Of a DNA stretch of 64,000 nucleotides, positions 37,777 to 47,409 are shown piece after piece (within the stretch, counting starts at the first letter, position 1; each line of letters starts with the position of its first letter). A program made the position numbers and the translations under genes. The notes below the pieces were generated by a model. It searched no databases and had not been told where the DNA came from. It was given only the letters and a program-made list of their open reading frames with translations. The stretch comes from Streptomyces griseus (GTDB lineage: Bacteria; Actinomycetota; Actinomycetes; Streptomycetales; Streptomycetaceae), in contig NZ_UAVD01000011.1 of NCBI RefSeq assembly GCF_900460065.1, forward strand, positions 82,125 to 146,124. The letters run 5' to 3'.

Positions 37777-40700
37777 ATGCCTCAGCCGAACGAACCCGGC
37801 ACGACCGGGAACAACGAAGAGAACACCCCCGGGGACAAGCTGCCGCCGCGCCGCAGGCGCCGCGCCGCCTCCCGCCCGGCGGGCCCGCCCGGCGCGACCG
37901 CGGCCCCCGCCCAGGACGTCACGCCGGCCATACCGGCCGAGACGTCCGCCGCCCCGGCCTCGGACGACACGCCCGGCGAAACGGCCGCCGACGCCGCCCC
38001 GCCCGCCCGCCCGCGCCGCCGCGCCGTGCGCAAGGCCACCGCGCCCGCCGGAGCCCCGGAGCCGGTGGAGAACACCGAGCCCGCCCCGGCCGCCGAGGCC
38101 CCCGCGCCGGCCGCCGAGGAGGAGCCCGCCGCACCCGCGCCGCGCGCCCGCCGCCGCGCCGTCCGCAAGGCGACCGCCCCGGCCGGTGCGCCGGAGCCCG
38201 CCGAGACCGTGGCCCCCGTCGTCGAGACCCCGGCCGAGGAGGCCGAGCCCGAGGAGGAGGAGGAGGCCGAGGCCGTCGTCGAGGTCGTCGAGGAGCCCCC
38301 GGCGCCCCGCCGCCGTCGCGCCTCCCGCAAGGCCACCGCCCCCGCGGGCGCCCCGGCGTCCGCCGAGGCCGCCGTCGTGGTCGAGCCGGCCGTCGCCGCC
38401 GAGCCCGCCCCCGTGGCCGAGCCCGCCCCCGTCGTCGAGCCGGCGCCCGCCGAGGCCCCTCGCGGCCGTACCCGCCGCCGTGCCTCGGCCCCCGCCGGAA
38501 CGCCGGGCGCCACCGCGCCCGCCGCCGAGACGGTGACCGAGCCGGCTCCCGCCGCCGAGGCCCCCGCCGCCGAGGCCGAGGCCGCGGAGGAGACCCCGGC
38601 CCCGCGCACCCGCCGCCGCGCGTCCCGCAAGGCGTCCTCGCCCGCCGGTTCGCCGCAGCCGGCCGCCGAGCCCGTCGAGACCCCCGCGGAGCCCGTCGAG
38701 GCCGGCGAGAGCCTGCCGGCCGCCGTGGCCGAGGAGCTCGCCGCCGAGGCGGACGAGGTCGAGGAGGCCGCCCCGCGCGGACGCCAGCGCCGCCGCGCCA
38801 CCGCCGCCGCCGGCCGCCCCGAGTTCACCGCCACGGCCGACGAGCCGACCCGCAAGAGCCGGCGCGCGACGCGCCCGGCCGTCGCCGTCTTCCAGGCCCC
38901 GGTCTTCGCCGAGCCGATGTTCCAGACCCCCGAGACGGCCGCTGCCGCCGCTGCCGCCGCCGGTTCCTCCTCGGCGCACGACGAGGCCGACGAGGTCGAG
39001 GAGCAGCGGACCGCCGAGACCGAGCAGAGCGCCTCGCCCGCCGAGGCCGCGCCGCAGGGCGGCTCGCGCCGTCGTCGGCGCCGCCGCGGCGAGGCCGAGG
39101 CGGCCGAGCAGGCCGCGGAGCCCGCCGCCCCCGTGGAGGCCCCCGCCGAGCAGGCCGCCGACGAGGCCCCCGAGGCCGAGGCCGACACGGACGAGCACGA
39201 GGACGGCGACGAGTACGGCGACCGCCCCTCGCGCCGGCGCCGGCGCGGCGGTCGCCGCCGCCGCCGCGGCGAGGCGAACGACGCGGACGACGAGCAGCAG
39301 TCCGGCGAGGAGGCCGCGACCACGCCCTCCCGCGCCGAGGAGCCCCGCTCCGAGGACGAGCAGGACCGGGGCCGGGGCCAGGCCCCGGACGCCGCCGACG
39401 AGCACGACGAGGACGACGACTCCTCGGCCTCCGGGTCGAGCAGCAGCCGCCGTCGCCGCCGTCGCCGTCGCCGCAGCGGTGACGCCGCCGCCGAGGCCGA
39501 CCACGGCACCGCCGACGACCCGGAGCGCACGGTCGTCAAGGTCCGCGAGCCCCGCAAGAAGGAGGAGCGCGAGCCGGGCACCGGCTTCGACGAGGTCCAG
39601 TCCATCAAGGGCTCGACCCGTATGGAGGCCAAGAAGCAGCGCCGCCGGGAGGGCCGCGAGCAGGGCCGCCGCCGGGTCCCGATCATCACCGAGGCGGAGT
39701 TCCTCGCCCGCCGCGAGGCCGTCGAGCGGGTGATGGTCGTCCGCCAGAGCGGCGAGCGCACCCAGATCGGCGTCCTCGAGGACAACGTGCTCGTCGAGCA
39801 CTACGTCAACAAGGAGCAGGCCACCAGCTACGTCGGCAACGTCTACCTGGGCAAGGTCCAGAACGTGCTGCCGTCGATGGAGGCCGCCTTCGTCGACATC
39901 GGCAAGGGCCGCAACGCCGTCCTGTACGCCGGTGAGGTCAACTTCGAGGCGCTCGGCATGGCCCACGGGCCGCGCCGCATCGAGACCGCGCTCAAGTCCG
40001 GCCAGTCGGTCCTGGTCCAGGTGACCAAGGACCCGATCGGCCACAAGGGCGCGCGTCTGACCAGCCAGGTCTCGCTGCCCGGCCGCTACCTCGTCTACGT
40101 GCCCGAGGGCTCGATGACCGGGATCAGCCGCAAGCTGCCCGACACCGAGCGCTCCCGCCTCAAGACCATCCTCAAGAAGATCGTCCCCGAGGACGCGGGC
40201 GTCATCGTGCGCACCGCCGCCGAGGGCGCGAGCGAGGACGAGCTGCGCCGCGACGTCGAGCGGCTCCAGCAGCAGTGGGAGGACATCCGGAAGAAGGCGA
40301 AGGGCACCAGCGGCTCCAACGCGCCGACGCTGCTCTACGGCGAGCCGGACATGACCGTCCGGGTCGTCCGCGACATCTTCAACGAGGACTTCTCCAAGGT
40401 CATCGTCAGCGGTGACGAGGCGTGGGAGACCATCCACGGCTACGTCTCGCACGTCGCGCCCGACCTCACCGAGCGGCTCTCCCGCTGGACCTCCGAGGTC
40501 GACGTCTTCGCGACGTACCGCATCGACGAGCAGCTGATGAAGGCGCTGGACCGCAAGGTCTACCTGCCCAGCGGCGGTTCGCTGGTGATCGACAAGACCG
40601 AGGCGATGATCGTCGTCGACGTCAACACCGGCAAGTTCACCGGCCAGGGCGGCAACCTGGAGGAGACCGTCACCAGGAACAACCTGGAGGCGGCCGAGGA

Positions 40701-42024
40701 GATCGTGCGCCAGCTGCGGCTGCGCGACCTCGGCGGCATCGTCGTCGTCGACTTCATCGACATGGTGCTGGAGTCCAACCGGGACCTCGTGCTGCGGCGG
40801 CTCCTGGAGTGCCTGGGCCGCGACCGCACCAAGCACCAGGTCGCCGAGGTCACCTCGCTGGGCCTGGTCCAGATGACCCGCAAGCGGGTGGGCCAGGGTC
40901 TGCTGGAGTCCTTCTCCGAGACCTGCGTCCACTGCAACGGGCGCGGCGTCATCGTCCACATGGAGCAGCCGACGTCCGTCGGCGGCGGTGGCGGCGGCAA
41001 GAAGTCCAAGAAGCGCGGCCGCGGCGGCGCGGGCCACGACCACGAGCACGCCCAGGACCACGAGCACGGTCACGACGAGCACGCGGCCGAGCCCGCCGAG
41101 ACCGAGGCCGAGGTGGCCGCCGAGGTCGCCGCCCCGGTGGCCGTCGAGCCCGAGGTCACCGCCGACGAGGAGTTCTACAGCAGCCCCGCCGAGGCGGAGG
41201 CCGCCGCCACGCGCGGCCGTGGCCGCCGCCGGGCCTCCCGCAAGGCGTCGGCCCCGGCCGGCGCCCCGAAGACCGAGGCGTCCGCCCCGGTCGCGGAGGC
41301 TCCCGTCGAAGAGGCCCGGCCCGAGCCGGTCCTCGACACGCCCGCCGAGGCCGCCGCCGTGGAGGCCCCGGAGACCCCCGAGACCCCCGAGGCTCCGGTC
41401 GAGGCCGCGCCCCAGGGCCGCCCGCGCCGTCGGGCCACCCGCAAGGCCACCGCCCCGGCGGGCTCGCCGAAGCAGGCCGAGGCAGCGGAGCCGGTCCGGC
41501 CGGCCGAGCCCGCCACGGACCCGGTCGCGGTCGAGGACCCGGTCGTCGAGGCGCCCGCCGTCGAGACGCCGGCCGTCGAGACGCCGGAGGAGAAGGCCCC
41601 CGAGGCCGAGGCCCCCGCGGCCGCCCCGCCGCGCGCCCGGCGCCGGGCGACCCGCAAGGTCACCGCACCGGCGGGCTCGCCCACCGGGTCGGACGACGCC
41701 GAGGTCGTCGTGGTCGCTTCGACGCCCGAGGCGAAGGCCCCGGAACCCGACGGCCAGGCCCCCGAGACAGCGGCGGAATCCGGAACGGCGGAATCCGAAT
41801 CCGAATCCGCGGAACCGGCGCCGGTGAAGAAGGCGGCCCGCAAGACCGCGGCCAAGAAGGCCCCGGCGAAGAAGGCAGCCGCCAAGAAGACCGCCGCGAA
41901 GAAGACCGCCGCCAAGAAGACGACCGCCAAGACGGCCGCCAAGAAGACGACGAAGAAGACCGTCGCGGCCGAGCAGTCGTCGCCGTCCGTAACGGCTTCC
42001 GCGCCTTCTGTGGAGAGCGAGTAG
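37777..42024 (+). CDS. rne: RNase E/G family ribonuclease with long disordered arms
   Basis: The 1415-residue endoribonuclease handles mRNA decay and rRNA/tRNA maturation. The catalytic core is central (about 640-1060). An S1 domain (GNVYLGKVQNVLPSMEAAFVDIGKG) is followed by the DNase I-like site, with Asp948 in VVDVNTGKF and the IVVVDFIDM motif (about 992-995). The zinc-link pair is Cys1050 and Cys1053 in CVHCNGRG. The arms (1-640, 1060-1415) are Ala/Glu/Pro-rich and carry recurring RRRAxRKATAPAGAP units, seven N-terminal and three C-terminal. A Lys/Ala tail (KKTAAKKTAAKKTT) looks like histone H1. ATG 37777 has GGGAGAA 8 bases upstream. The core is placed between two arms as in Streptomyces RNase ES. 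Confidence 0.95.
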   Translation: MPQPNEPGTTGNNEENTPGDKLPPRRRRRAASRPAGPPGATAAPAQDVTPAIPAETSAAPASDDTPGETAADAAPPARPRRRAVRKATAPAGAPEPVENTEPAPAAEAPAPAAEEEPAAPAPRARRRAVRKATAPAGAPEPAETVAPVVETPAEEAEPEEEEEAEAVVEVVEEPPAPRRRRASRKATAPAGAPASAEAAVVVEPAVAAEPAPVAEPAPVVEPAPAEAPRGRTRRRASAPAGTPGATAPAAETVTEPAPAAEAPAAEAEAAEETPAPRTRRRASRKASSPAGSPQPAAEPVETPAEPVEAGESLPAAVAEELAAEADEVEEAAPRGRQRRRATAAAGRPEFTATADEPTRKSRRATRPAVAVFQAPVFAEPMFQTPETAAAAAAAAGSSSAHDEADEVEEQRTAETEQSASPAEAAPQGGSRRRRRRRGEAEAAEQAAEPAAPVEAPAEQAADEAPEAEADTDEHEDGDEYGDRPSRRRRRGGRRRRRGEANDADDEQQSGEEAATTPSRAEEPRSEDEQDRGRGQAPDAADEHDEDDDSSASGSSSSRRRRRRRRRSGDAAAEADHGTADDPERTVVKVREPRKKEEREPGTGFDEVQSIKGSTRMEAKKQRRREGREQGRRRVPIITEAEFLARREAVERVMVVRQSGERTQIGVLEDNVLVEHYVNKEQATSYVGNVYLGKVQNVLPSMEAAFVDIGKGRNAVLYAGEVNFEALGMAHGPRRIETALKSGQSVLVQVTKDPIGHKGARLTSQVSLPGRYLVYVPEGSMTGISRKLPDTERSRLKTILKKIVPEDAGVIVRTAAEGASEDELRRDVERLQQQWEDIRKKAKGTSGSNAPTLLYGEPDMTVRVVRDIFNEDFSKVIVSGDEAWETIHGYVSHVAPDLTERLSRWTSEVDVFATYRIDEQLMKALDRKVYLPSGGSLVIDKTEAMIVVDVNTGKFTGQGGNLEETVTRNNLEAAEEIVRQLRLRDLGGIVVVDFIDMVLESNRDLVLRRLLECLGRDRTKHQVAEVTSLGLVQMTRKRVGQGLLESFSETCVHCNGRGVIVHMEQPTSVGGGGGGKKSKKRGRGGAGHDHEHAQDHEHGHDEHAAEPAETEAEVAAEVAAPVAVEPEVTADEEFYSSPAEAEAAATRGRGRRRASRKASAPAGAPKTEASAPVAEAPVEEARPEPVLDTPAEAAAVEAPETPETPEAPVEAAPQGRPRRRATRKATAPAGSPKQAEAAEPVRPAEPATDPVAVEDPVVEAPAVETPAVETPEEKAPEAEAPAAAPPRARRRATRKVTAPAGSPTGSDDAEVVVVASTPEAKAPEPDGQAPETAAESGTAESESESAEPAPVKKAARKTAAKKAPAKKAAAKKTAAKKTAAKKTTAKTAAKKTTKKTVAAEQSSPSVTASAPSVESE

Positions 42025-42063
42025 TCGGCCGGCCGATGAATCCGTAACCGGTTGTTCATCTAA

Positions 42064-42100
42064 AGGTGTCCCGCTCCGAGCACATCGGGGCGGGACACCT
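42064..42100 (+). terminator. rne rho-independent terminator
   Basis: Arms AGGTGTCCCGC and GCGGGACACCT (42064-42074 and 42090-42100), extended inward by four further pairs, are followed by GCTTTGTTT, a T-rich tail. It marks the left border of the glycopolymer locus. Confidence 0.85.
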
Positions 42101-42371
42101 GCTTTGTTTCAGAACTGATGCAGGGGGCGGTTAACGAGCCCGAAATGGGCTGAGAAATCCCTGATAATGTGACGGCGGTTGCCACGCGTATGAGCGTTCT
42201 TCACGGAAACTACGGTTGGTGACAAGGCCCGGCGAAGATACCGACCGGGCCGGATTCCTCGGCAGGGCGTCGGCATCGCGCCGGTGGGGTTACGCGCGAC
42301 CTCGGTAAGACGTCCCGCACCTCGGAGCTCTGCCTGGTAACGAGCTCTTGCGGTGTTCAAGGAGGACGTTC

Positions 42372-43490
42372 ATGACGAGCATCAACGAGCAGCCGATTCC
42401 TGCTGCCCGCCCGGTCATCGGGGAAGACGAGATCGAGGCCGCGGTACGCGTGCTGCGCAGCGGTCGCGTCGTGCAGGGCCCGGAGGTCGCGGCCTTCGAG
42501 GAGGGCTTCTCCCGTCTGGTCGACGACCGGCACTGCGTCGCCGTCAACTCGGGGACCTCGGCCCTGCACCTGCTGCTGCTGGCCCTGGGCATCGGCCCCG
42601 GCGACGAGGTGATCGTCCCCTCCTTCTCCTTCGCCGCCTCCGCGAACGCGGTCCGCCTCGTCGGAGCCGACGTGGTCTTCGCCGACATCGAGCCGGGCAG
42701 CTTCGGCCTCGACCCGGCGGCGGTCGAAGCCGCGATCACCCCCCGCACCGCCGCGATCATGCCGGTGCACCTCTACGGCCACCCCGCCGCGATGGACAAG
42801 CTCATGCCCATCGCCGACAAGCACCGGCTCGCCGTCGTCGAGGACGCCTGCCAGGCCCACGCCGCGGCGCTGAACGGCACCCCCGTCGGCGCGTTCGGCG
42901 CGGGCGGCACCTTCAGCTTCTACCCGACCAAGAACATGCACTCCCTCGAAGGCGGCATGGTCACCACGGCCGACGCCGAACTGGCCCGCACCCTGCGCCT
43001 GCTGCGCAACCAGGGCATGGAGCAGCGGTACGCCAACGAGATCGTCGGCGCCAACATGCGGATGACCGACGTGTCCGCCGCCGTCGGCCGCGTACAGCTC
43101 GGCAAGGTGGAGGCGTGGACCGAGCAGCGCCGCGCCAACGCCGCGTACCTCGACGCCCACATCACCGCGCCGGCCGTCACCACGCCGCCGGTGGCCGAGG
43201 GCGCCCGGCACGTCTACCACCAGTACACCGTGCGGATCAGCGGTGACCGGGACGCCGCGATGGCGAAGCTCACCGAGGCGGGCATCGGCAACGCGGTCTA
43301 CTACCCGACGCCGATCCACCGGCTCAAGCCCTACTGGGAGCCGGACCAGAAGGCCGGCCGCACCTGGGACCTGCCGGAGACCGAGAGGGCCGCCGCCGAG
43401 GTCGTCTCGCTGCCCGTCCACCCCTCCCTCACCGAGGGCGACCTGGAGCGGATCGTCGCCGCGGTGAACTCCCTGGGGGAGAACCTGTGA
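42372..43490 (+). CDS. DegT/DnrJ/EryC1/StrS sugar aminotransferase (WbpE-like)
   Basis: The 372-residue PLP enzyme aminates a keto-sugar nucleotide. Internal aldimine Lys187 is in FSFYPTKNMHSLEGGM. SGTSALHLLLLALGIGPGDEVI and EDACQAHAA are family hallmarks. In the WbpE role it would turn UDP-3-keto-GlcNAcA into the 3-amino sugar. ATG 42372 has AAGGAGG 7-8 bases upstream; an in-frame codon at 42348 lacks one. It is the first gene of the plus-strand operon and its stop overlaps the next GTG. The 270 bases before it carry its promoter (a TGATAATGT stretch at about 42160-42170 is a candidate). Which keto-sugar it takes is inferred from neighbours. Confidence 0.9.
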   Translation: MTSINEQPIPAARPVIGEDEIEAAVRVLRSGRVVQGPEVAAFEEGFSRLVDDRHCVAVNSGTSALHLLLLALGIGPGDEVIVPSFSFAASANAVRLVGADVVFADIEPGSFGLDPAAVEAAITPRTAAIMPVHLYGHPAAMDKLMPIADKHRLAVVEDACQAHAAALNGTPVGAFGAGGTFSFYPTKNMHSLEGGMVTTADAELARTLRLLRNQGMEQRYANEIVGANMRMTDVSAAVGRVQLGKVEAWTEQRRANAAYLDAHITAPAVTTPPVAEGARHVYHQYTVRISGDRDAAMAKLTEAGIGNAVYYPTPIHRLKPYWEPDQKAGRTWDLPETERAAAEVVSLPVHPSLTEGDLERIVAAVNSLGENL

Positions 43491-44506
43491 GCACCACACT
43501 GAAGGCCGGACTCATCGGCCTCGGCTCCATGGGCCGCCACCACGCCCGCGTCCTCGCGAGCCTGGAGGGCGTCGAGCTGGTCGGCGTCGTCGACCCGATG
43601 GGCGACAAGAACGGCTGGGCCCAGGGCGCCCCCGTGCTCTCCACCGTCGAGGAGCTCATCGCCCTCGGCATCGACTACGCCGTCGTGGCCTGCCCGACCG
43701 CGCTGCACGAGGAGGTCGGCCTCCAGCTCGCCGACGCCGGTGTCAGCGCCCTGATCGAGAAGCCGCTCGCCGACACCGTCGAGGGCGCCCGCCGCCTCGT
43801 CGACGCGTTCGAGTCGCGCGGCCTGGTGGCCGGAGTCGGCCACATCGAGCGCTGCAACCCGGCGCTGCTCTCGCTCCGCGCCCGCCTGGAGGCCGGCGAG
43901 CTGGGCGACGTCTACCAGGTCGTCACCCGCCGCCAGGGCCCCTTCCCGCACCGGATCGCCGACGTCGGCGTGGTCAAGGACCTGGCCACCCACGACATCG
44001 ACCTGACGGGCTGGGTCACCGGCCGGACGTACACCTCGATCGCCGCCCACACCGTCTCCAAGTCCGGCCGCCCGCACGAGGACATGGTCTCCGCCGTGGG
44101 CCAGCTGTCCGACGGCACGATGGTCAACCACCTGGTCAACTGGCTGAGCCCGCTCAAGGAACGATTCACCTCGGTCACCGGCGAGCGCGGCTGCTTCATC
44201 GCCGACACCCTCACCGCCGACCTCACCTTCCACTCCAACGCCGCGGTCGCCACCGAATGGGAGGCGCTGCGCGCCTTCCGCGGGGTCTCCGAGGGCGACA
44301 TGATCCGCTACGCCATTCCCAAGCGCGAGCCGCTGCTCGTCGAGCACGAGCTGTTCCGCGACGCCGTCCAGGGCAAGCCGGCCGACATCTGCACCCTGCG
44401 CCAGGGGCTCCGTACGGTAGAGGTGGCCGCCTCCGTGCTCGCGTCCGCCACCAGCGGCGCCACGGTCCTGATCCCGGCGGACCAGGAGCAGGAGCCCAGC
44501 AGGTGA
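43487..44506 (+). CDS. Gfo/Idh/MocA family oxidoreductase (candidate WbpB role)
   Basis: The 339-residue NAD(P)-dependent oxidoreductase has Rossmann start LKAGLIGLGSMGRHHARVL, the family motif LIEKPLADTVEGARRL (EKP), VGHIERCNPA, and catalytic-site HDIDLTGWV. In a WbpB role it would oxidise C3 of UDP-GlcNAcA for the aminotransferase that precedes it. The sequence is of the MviM type rather than close to Pseudomonas WbpB, so this step is assigned by elimination. GTG 43487 overlaps the stop of the aminotransferase (GTGA), so the two are translationally coupled. The same overlap links it to the glycosyltransferase downstream. Confidence 0.88.
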   Translation: MSTTLKAGLIGLGSMGRHHARVLASLEGVELVGVVDPMGDKNGWAQGAPVLSTVEELIALGIDYAVVACPTALHEEVGLQLADAGVSALIEKPLADTVEGARRLVDAFESRGLVAGVGHIERCNPALLSLRARLEAGELGDVYQVVTRRQGPFPHRIADVGVVKDLATHDIDLTGWVTGRTYTSIAAHTVSKSGRPHEDMVSAVGQLSDGTMVNHLVNWLSPLKERFTSVTGERGCFIADTLTADLTFHSNAAVATEWEALRAFRGVSEGDMIRYAIPKREPLLVEHELFRDAVQGKPADICTLRQGLRTVEVAASVLASATSGATVLIPADQEQEPSR

Positions 44507-46116
44507 CCACACCCGATGTCACGGTGGTCGTGGCCGTCTACAACACGATGCCGTACCTCACCGAGTGCCTCGACTCGCTGGTGGGCCAGAGCATCGGTCA
44601 CGAGCGGCTCCAGGTCGTGGCCGTCGACGACGGTTCGACCGACGACAGCGGCAAGGAACTCGACCGCTACGCGCAGCGGTACCCGGACGTCTTCACCGTC
44701 GTCCACCAGCCCAACTCGGGCGGCCCGGCCGCCCCGAGCAACCGCGCCCTGGACCTGGCGACCGGTCGCTTCGTGTACTTCATCGGCTCGGACGACCACC
44801 TCGGCGAGGAGGCGCTGGAGCGGATGGTCGCCTGCGCCGACGCCAACGAGTCCGACGTGGTCGTCGGCAAGATGGTCGGCACGAACGGACGCTACGTCCA
44901 CCAGAAGCTGTACACGGGCAACCGCGACGTCACCCTCGACGACTCGGAGCTGCCCTTCACCCTGGCCAACACCAAGCTTTTCCGCCGGGAACTGGTCGAG
45001 AAGCACGGGCTCCGCTTCCCCGAGGACATGCCGGTCGGCAGCGACCAGCCGTTCACCATCGAGGCGTGCGTCCGGGCCCGGAAGATCTCCGTGATCTCCG
45101 ACTACACCTGCTACTACGCGGTCAAGCGCGGGGACGCGAGCAACATCACCTACCGGGCGAACCACCTGGCCCGGCTCCGCTGCGTCCAGCGGATCATGGA
45201 GCACACGGCGACTCTGATCCCGGCCGGCCCGCGACGTGACGCCGTGTTCAAGCGGCACTTCGACTGGGAGCTGACCAAGCTCCTGCAGAAGGACTTCCCC
45301 GCGCTCGACGCCGACACCCGCCGCCAGGTGTGCGAAGGCGTCGGCGCCCTGGTGAGGGCCCACTTCACCGACGGTCTGCGCGACGGCACCGGGGTCAAGC
45401 GCCGGGTGCGCTTCGGCCTCGCCCGGAGCGGCGCCGTCGACGAGCTCACCCGCGCCATCGCCGAGGAGACCGAGCACGGAGCACCGCCCTTCCTCCTGGA
45501 GGGCGACCGGGCCTTCGCCTCCTACCCCGGATTCCGTGACGCGGCCGTCGGCCTCGACGAGCGGTACTACGAGGTCCTCGGCGAGTCGGTGGCCGGCCGG
45601 CTCTCCGCCGGCACCCGGCTGGAGTCGGTCGACTGGGAGCAGGAGGGCACGGACTTCGCCTGTGTCCTGCGGCTGCGCGCGGGCATCACCGGCGACGCCT
45701 CCTCGGCCGTCGTCGCCCTCGCCCAGGGCGCCATGCCGCAGAGCGCGGACAAGCCTGGGGCGCGCAGGCTGCCCGCCGACGCCCCGCGCCCGGAGCGCGC
45801 CGGCCGGCTCGCCACCGAGGCGGCGCGGGACGGCGGCACCCTGCTGACCGCCCGGATCCCGCTGGCGCTCGCGCGCACCAAGAGGGGCGCGCGCCTCTAC
45901 GTGGACGTGGCGGGCTCGACGTACGAGATCCCGGTCCGCACCGAGGGGCAGCCGATGCCGCTGGCCCGCCGGTGGGGGACCGCCGACCCCCACCGGGTGG
46001 CGGCGAACACCAACACGAAGGGCCGGCTCGTGATCACCACGGCCCCCCTGCGGGAACCGAAGCCCGGCGTGCGCGCACGGCTGCGCCGCACGCTGTCCAG
46101 GTCGAAGAGGAAGTAA
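44503..46116 (+). CDS. GT2 family glycosyltransferase with C-terminal wall-polymer module
   Basis: The 537-residue protein has a GT-A glycosyltransferase domain at 1-240: TVVVAVYNTMPYLTECLDSL, nucleotide-binding DDGS (42-45) and the metal motif GSDD (95-98). The PVGSDQPFTIEACVRAR segment holds the likely base. Residues 240-330 are helical and 330-537 form a beta-rich C-terminal part, a layout known from teichoic-acid glycosyltransferases such as TarP/TarS and TagE relatives. It ends in a basic RARLRRTLSRSKRK tail that may touch the membrane. GTG 44503 overlaps the oxidoreductase stop. The donor and acceptor are not predictable, but the operon points to a diacetamido-uronic acid polymer. Confidence 0.88.
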   Translation: MTTPDVTVVVAVYNTMPYLTECLDSLVGQSIGHERLQVVAVDDGSTDDSGKELDRYAQRYPDVFTVVHQPNSGGPAAPSNRALDLATGRFVYFIGSDDHLGEEALERMVACADANESDVVVGKMVGTNGRYVHQKLYTGNRDVTLDDSELPFTLANTKLFRRELVEKHGLRFPEDMPVGSDQPFTIEACVRARKISVISDYTCYYAVKRGDASNITYRANHLARLRCVQRIMEHTATLIPAGPRRDAVFKRHFDWELTKLLQKDFPALDADTRRQVCEGVGALVRAHFTDGLRDGTGVKRRVRFGLARSGAVDELTRAIAEETEHGAPPFLLEGDRAFASYPGFRDAAVGLDERYYEVLGESVAGRLSAGTRLESVDWEQEGTDFACVLRLRAGITGDASSAVVALAQGAMPQSADKPGARRLPADAPRPERAGRLATEAARDGGTLLTARIPLALARTKRGARLYVDVAGSTYEIPVRTEGQPMPLARRWGTADPHRVAANTNTKGRLVITTAPLREPKPGVRARLRRTLSRSKRK

Positions 46117-46120
46117 CCCG

Positions 46121-47407
46121 ATGAATATCTGTGTAGTCGCGCTCGGCAAGATCGGACTTCCGCTCGCCGTGCAGTTCGCCGCCAAGGGCCACAAGGTCAT
46201 CGGCGCGGACGTCAACGAGAAGGTCGTCGAACTCGTCAACGCGGCCACCGAGCCGTTCCCCGGTGAGCACGACCTCGACCGCCTGCTCAAGGAGACCGTC
46301 GGCGCCGGCCTGCTCTCCGCCACGACGGACACCACGGCCGCGGTCGCCGCGTCCGACGCCGTCGTGGTCGTCGTCCCGCTCTTCGTGGACGCCGAGGGCA
46401 CCCCCGACTTCGGCTGGATGGACTCCGCCACCAAGGCCATCGCGGCGGGCCTGAAGCCCGGCACCCTGGTCAGCTACGAGACCACGCTGCCCGTCGGCAC
46501 CACCCGTACCCGCTGGGCGCCGATGCTGGCCGAGGGCTCGGGCCTGACCCCGGGCGACGACTTCCACCTGGTCTTCTCCCCGGAGCGGGTCCTCACCGGC
46601 CGGGTCTTCGCCGACCTGCGCCGCTACCCCAAGCTCGTCGGCGGCATCGACGAGGCGTCCGCCGCGGCCGGCGTCGCCTTCTACGAGGCCGTCCTCGACT
46701 TCGACGAGCGCGAGGACCTGCCCAGCCCCAACGGCGTCTGGGACCTCGGCACGGCGGAGGCCTCCGAGCTGGCCAAGCTCGCCGAGACCACCTACCGCGA
46801 CGTCAACATCGGCCTGGCCAACCAGTTCGCCCGGTTCGCCGACCGACACGACATCGACGTCAAGAAGGTCATCGAGGCCTGCAACAGCCAGCCCTACAGC
46901 CACATCCACCAGCCCGGCATCGCCGTCGGCGGCCACTGCATCCCGATCTACCCGCGGATGTACCTGTGGAACGACCCGGAGGCCACCGTCGTGCGCTCGG
47001 CCCGCGAGGCCAACGCCGCGATGCCCGAGTACGCCGTCGACCTGCTGGCCGCCGCCTACGGCGACCTGGACGGCGTCGGGGTCCTGGTGCTGGGCGCGGC
47101 CTACCGCGGCGGCGTCAAGGAGACCGCCTTCTCCGGAGTCTTCGGCGTCGTCGAGGCGCTGAAGGCCCGCGGCGCGGTGCCGTTCGTCTCCGACCCGATG
47201 TACACCCCCGAGGAGCTGACCGCCCTCGGCCTGGTCCCGCACGACGCCCACCAGGCCGTCACCGCCGCGATCCTCCAGGCCGACCACGCCGAGTACCGCG
47301 AGCTGTCCGCCGCCGACCTCCCGGACGTCCGCGTCCTGGTCGACGGCCGCCGCACCACGGACCCCGCCAACTGGGCCGGCGTGCGCCGCGTCGTCATCGG
47401 CGGCTGA
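46121..47407 (+). CDS. UDP-sugar 6-dehydrogenase (WbpA/WecC family)
   Basis: The 428-residue NAD-dependent dehydrogenase oxidises the C6 of a UDP-hexosamine to a uronic acid in two steps. Rossmann start MNICVVALGKIGLPLAVQFA, SYETTLPVGTTR, VFSPERVLTGRVF, and the catalytic Cys273 in GGHCIPIYP are present. The C-terminal UDP-binding domain (about 310-428) has VLGAAYRGGVKETAFS. The short linker and the PERVLTGR motif favour UDP-GlcNAc or UDP-ManNAc over UDP-glucose. In the suggested route it makes UDP-GlcNAcA. The ATG lies 4 bases after the glycosyltransferase stop, so it is cotranscribed. The epimerase follows after 2 bases. Confidence 0.9.
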   Translation: MNICVVALGKIGLPLAVQFAAKGHKVIGADVNEKVVELVNAATEPFPGEHDLDRLLKETVGAGLLSATTDTTAAVAASDAVVVVVPLFVDAEGTPDFGWMDSATKAIAAGLKPGTLVSYETTLPVGTTRTRWAPMLAEGSGLTPGDDFHLVFSPERVLTGRVFADLRRYPKLVGGIDEASAAAGVAFYEAVLDFDEREDLPSPNGVWDLGTAEASELAKLAETTYRDVNIGLANQFARFADRHDIDVKKVIEACNSQPYSHIHQPGIAVGGHCIPIYPRMYLWNDPEATVVRSAREANAAMPEYAVDLLAAAYGDLDGVGVLVLGAAYRGGVKETAFSGVFGVVEALKARGAVPFVSDPMYTPEELTALGLVPHDAHQAVTAAILQADHAEYRELSAADLPDVRVLVDGRRTTDPANWAGVRRVVIGG

Positions 47408-47409
47408 CG

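Noticed and set aside
35479..41082. 1867-residue open frame on the minus strand opposite the repeat protein and rne
   Set aside because: It runs antisense through rne and two other genes, is low-complexity (Gly/Leu/Arg/Val) with no domain, and is explained by the third-position G/C bias of the real genes.
41820..41990. AKKT-rich stretch as a separate histone-like protein
   Set aside because: It is in frame with and continuous to the rne product and has no own start or ribosome site.
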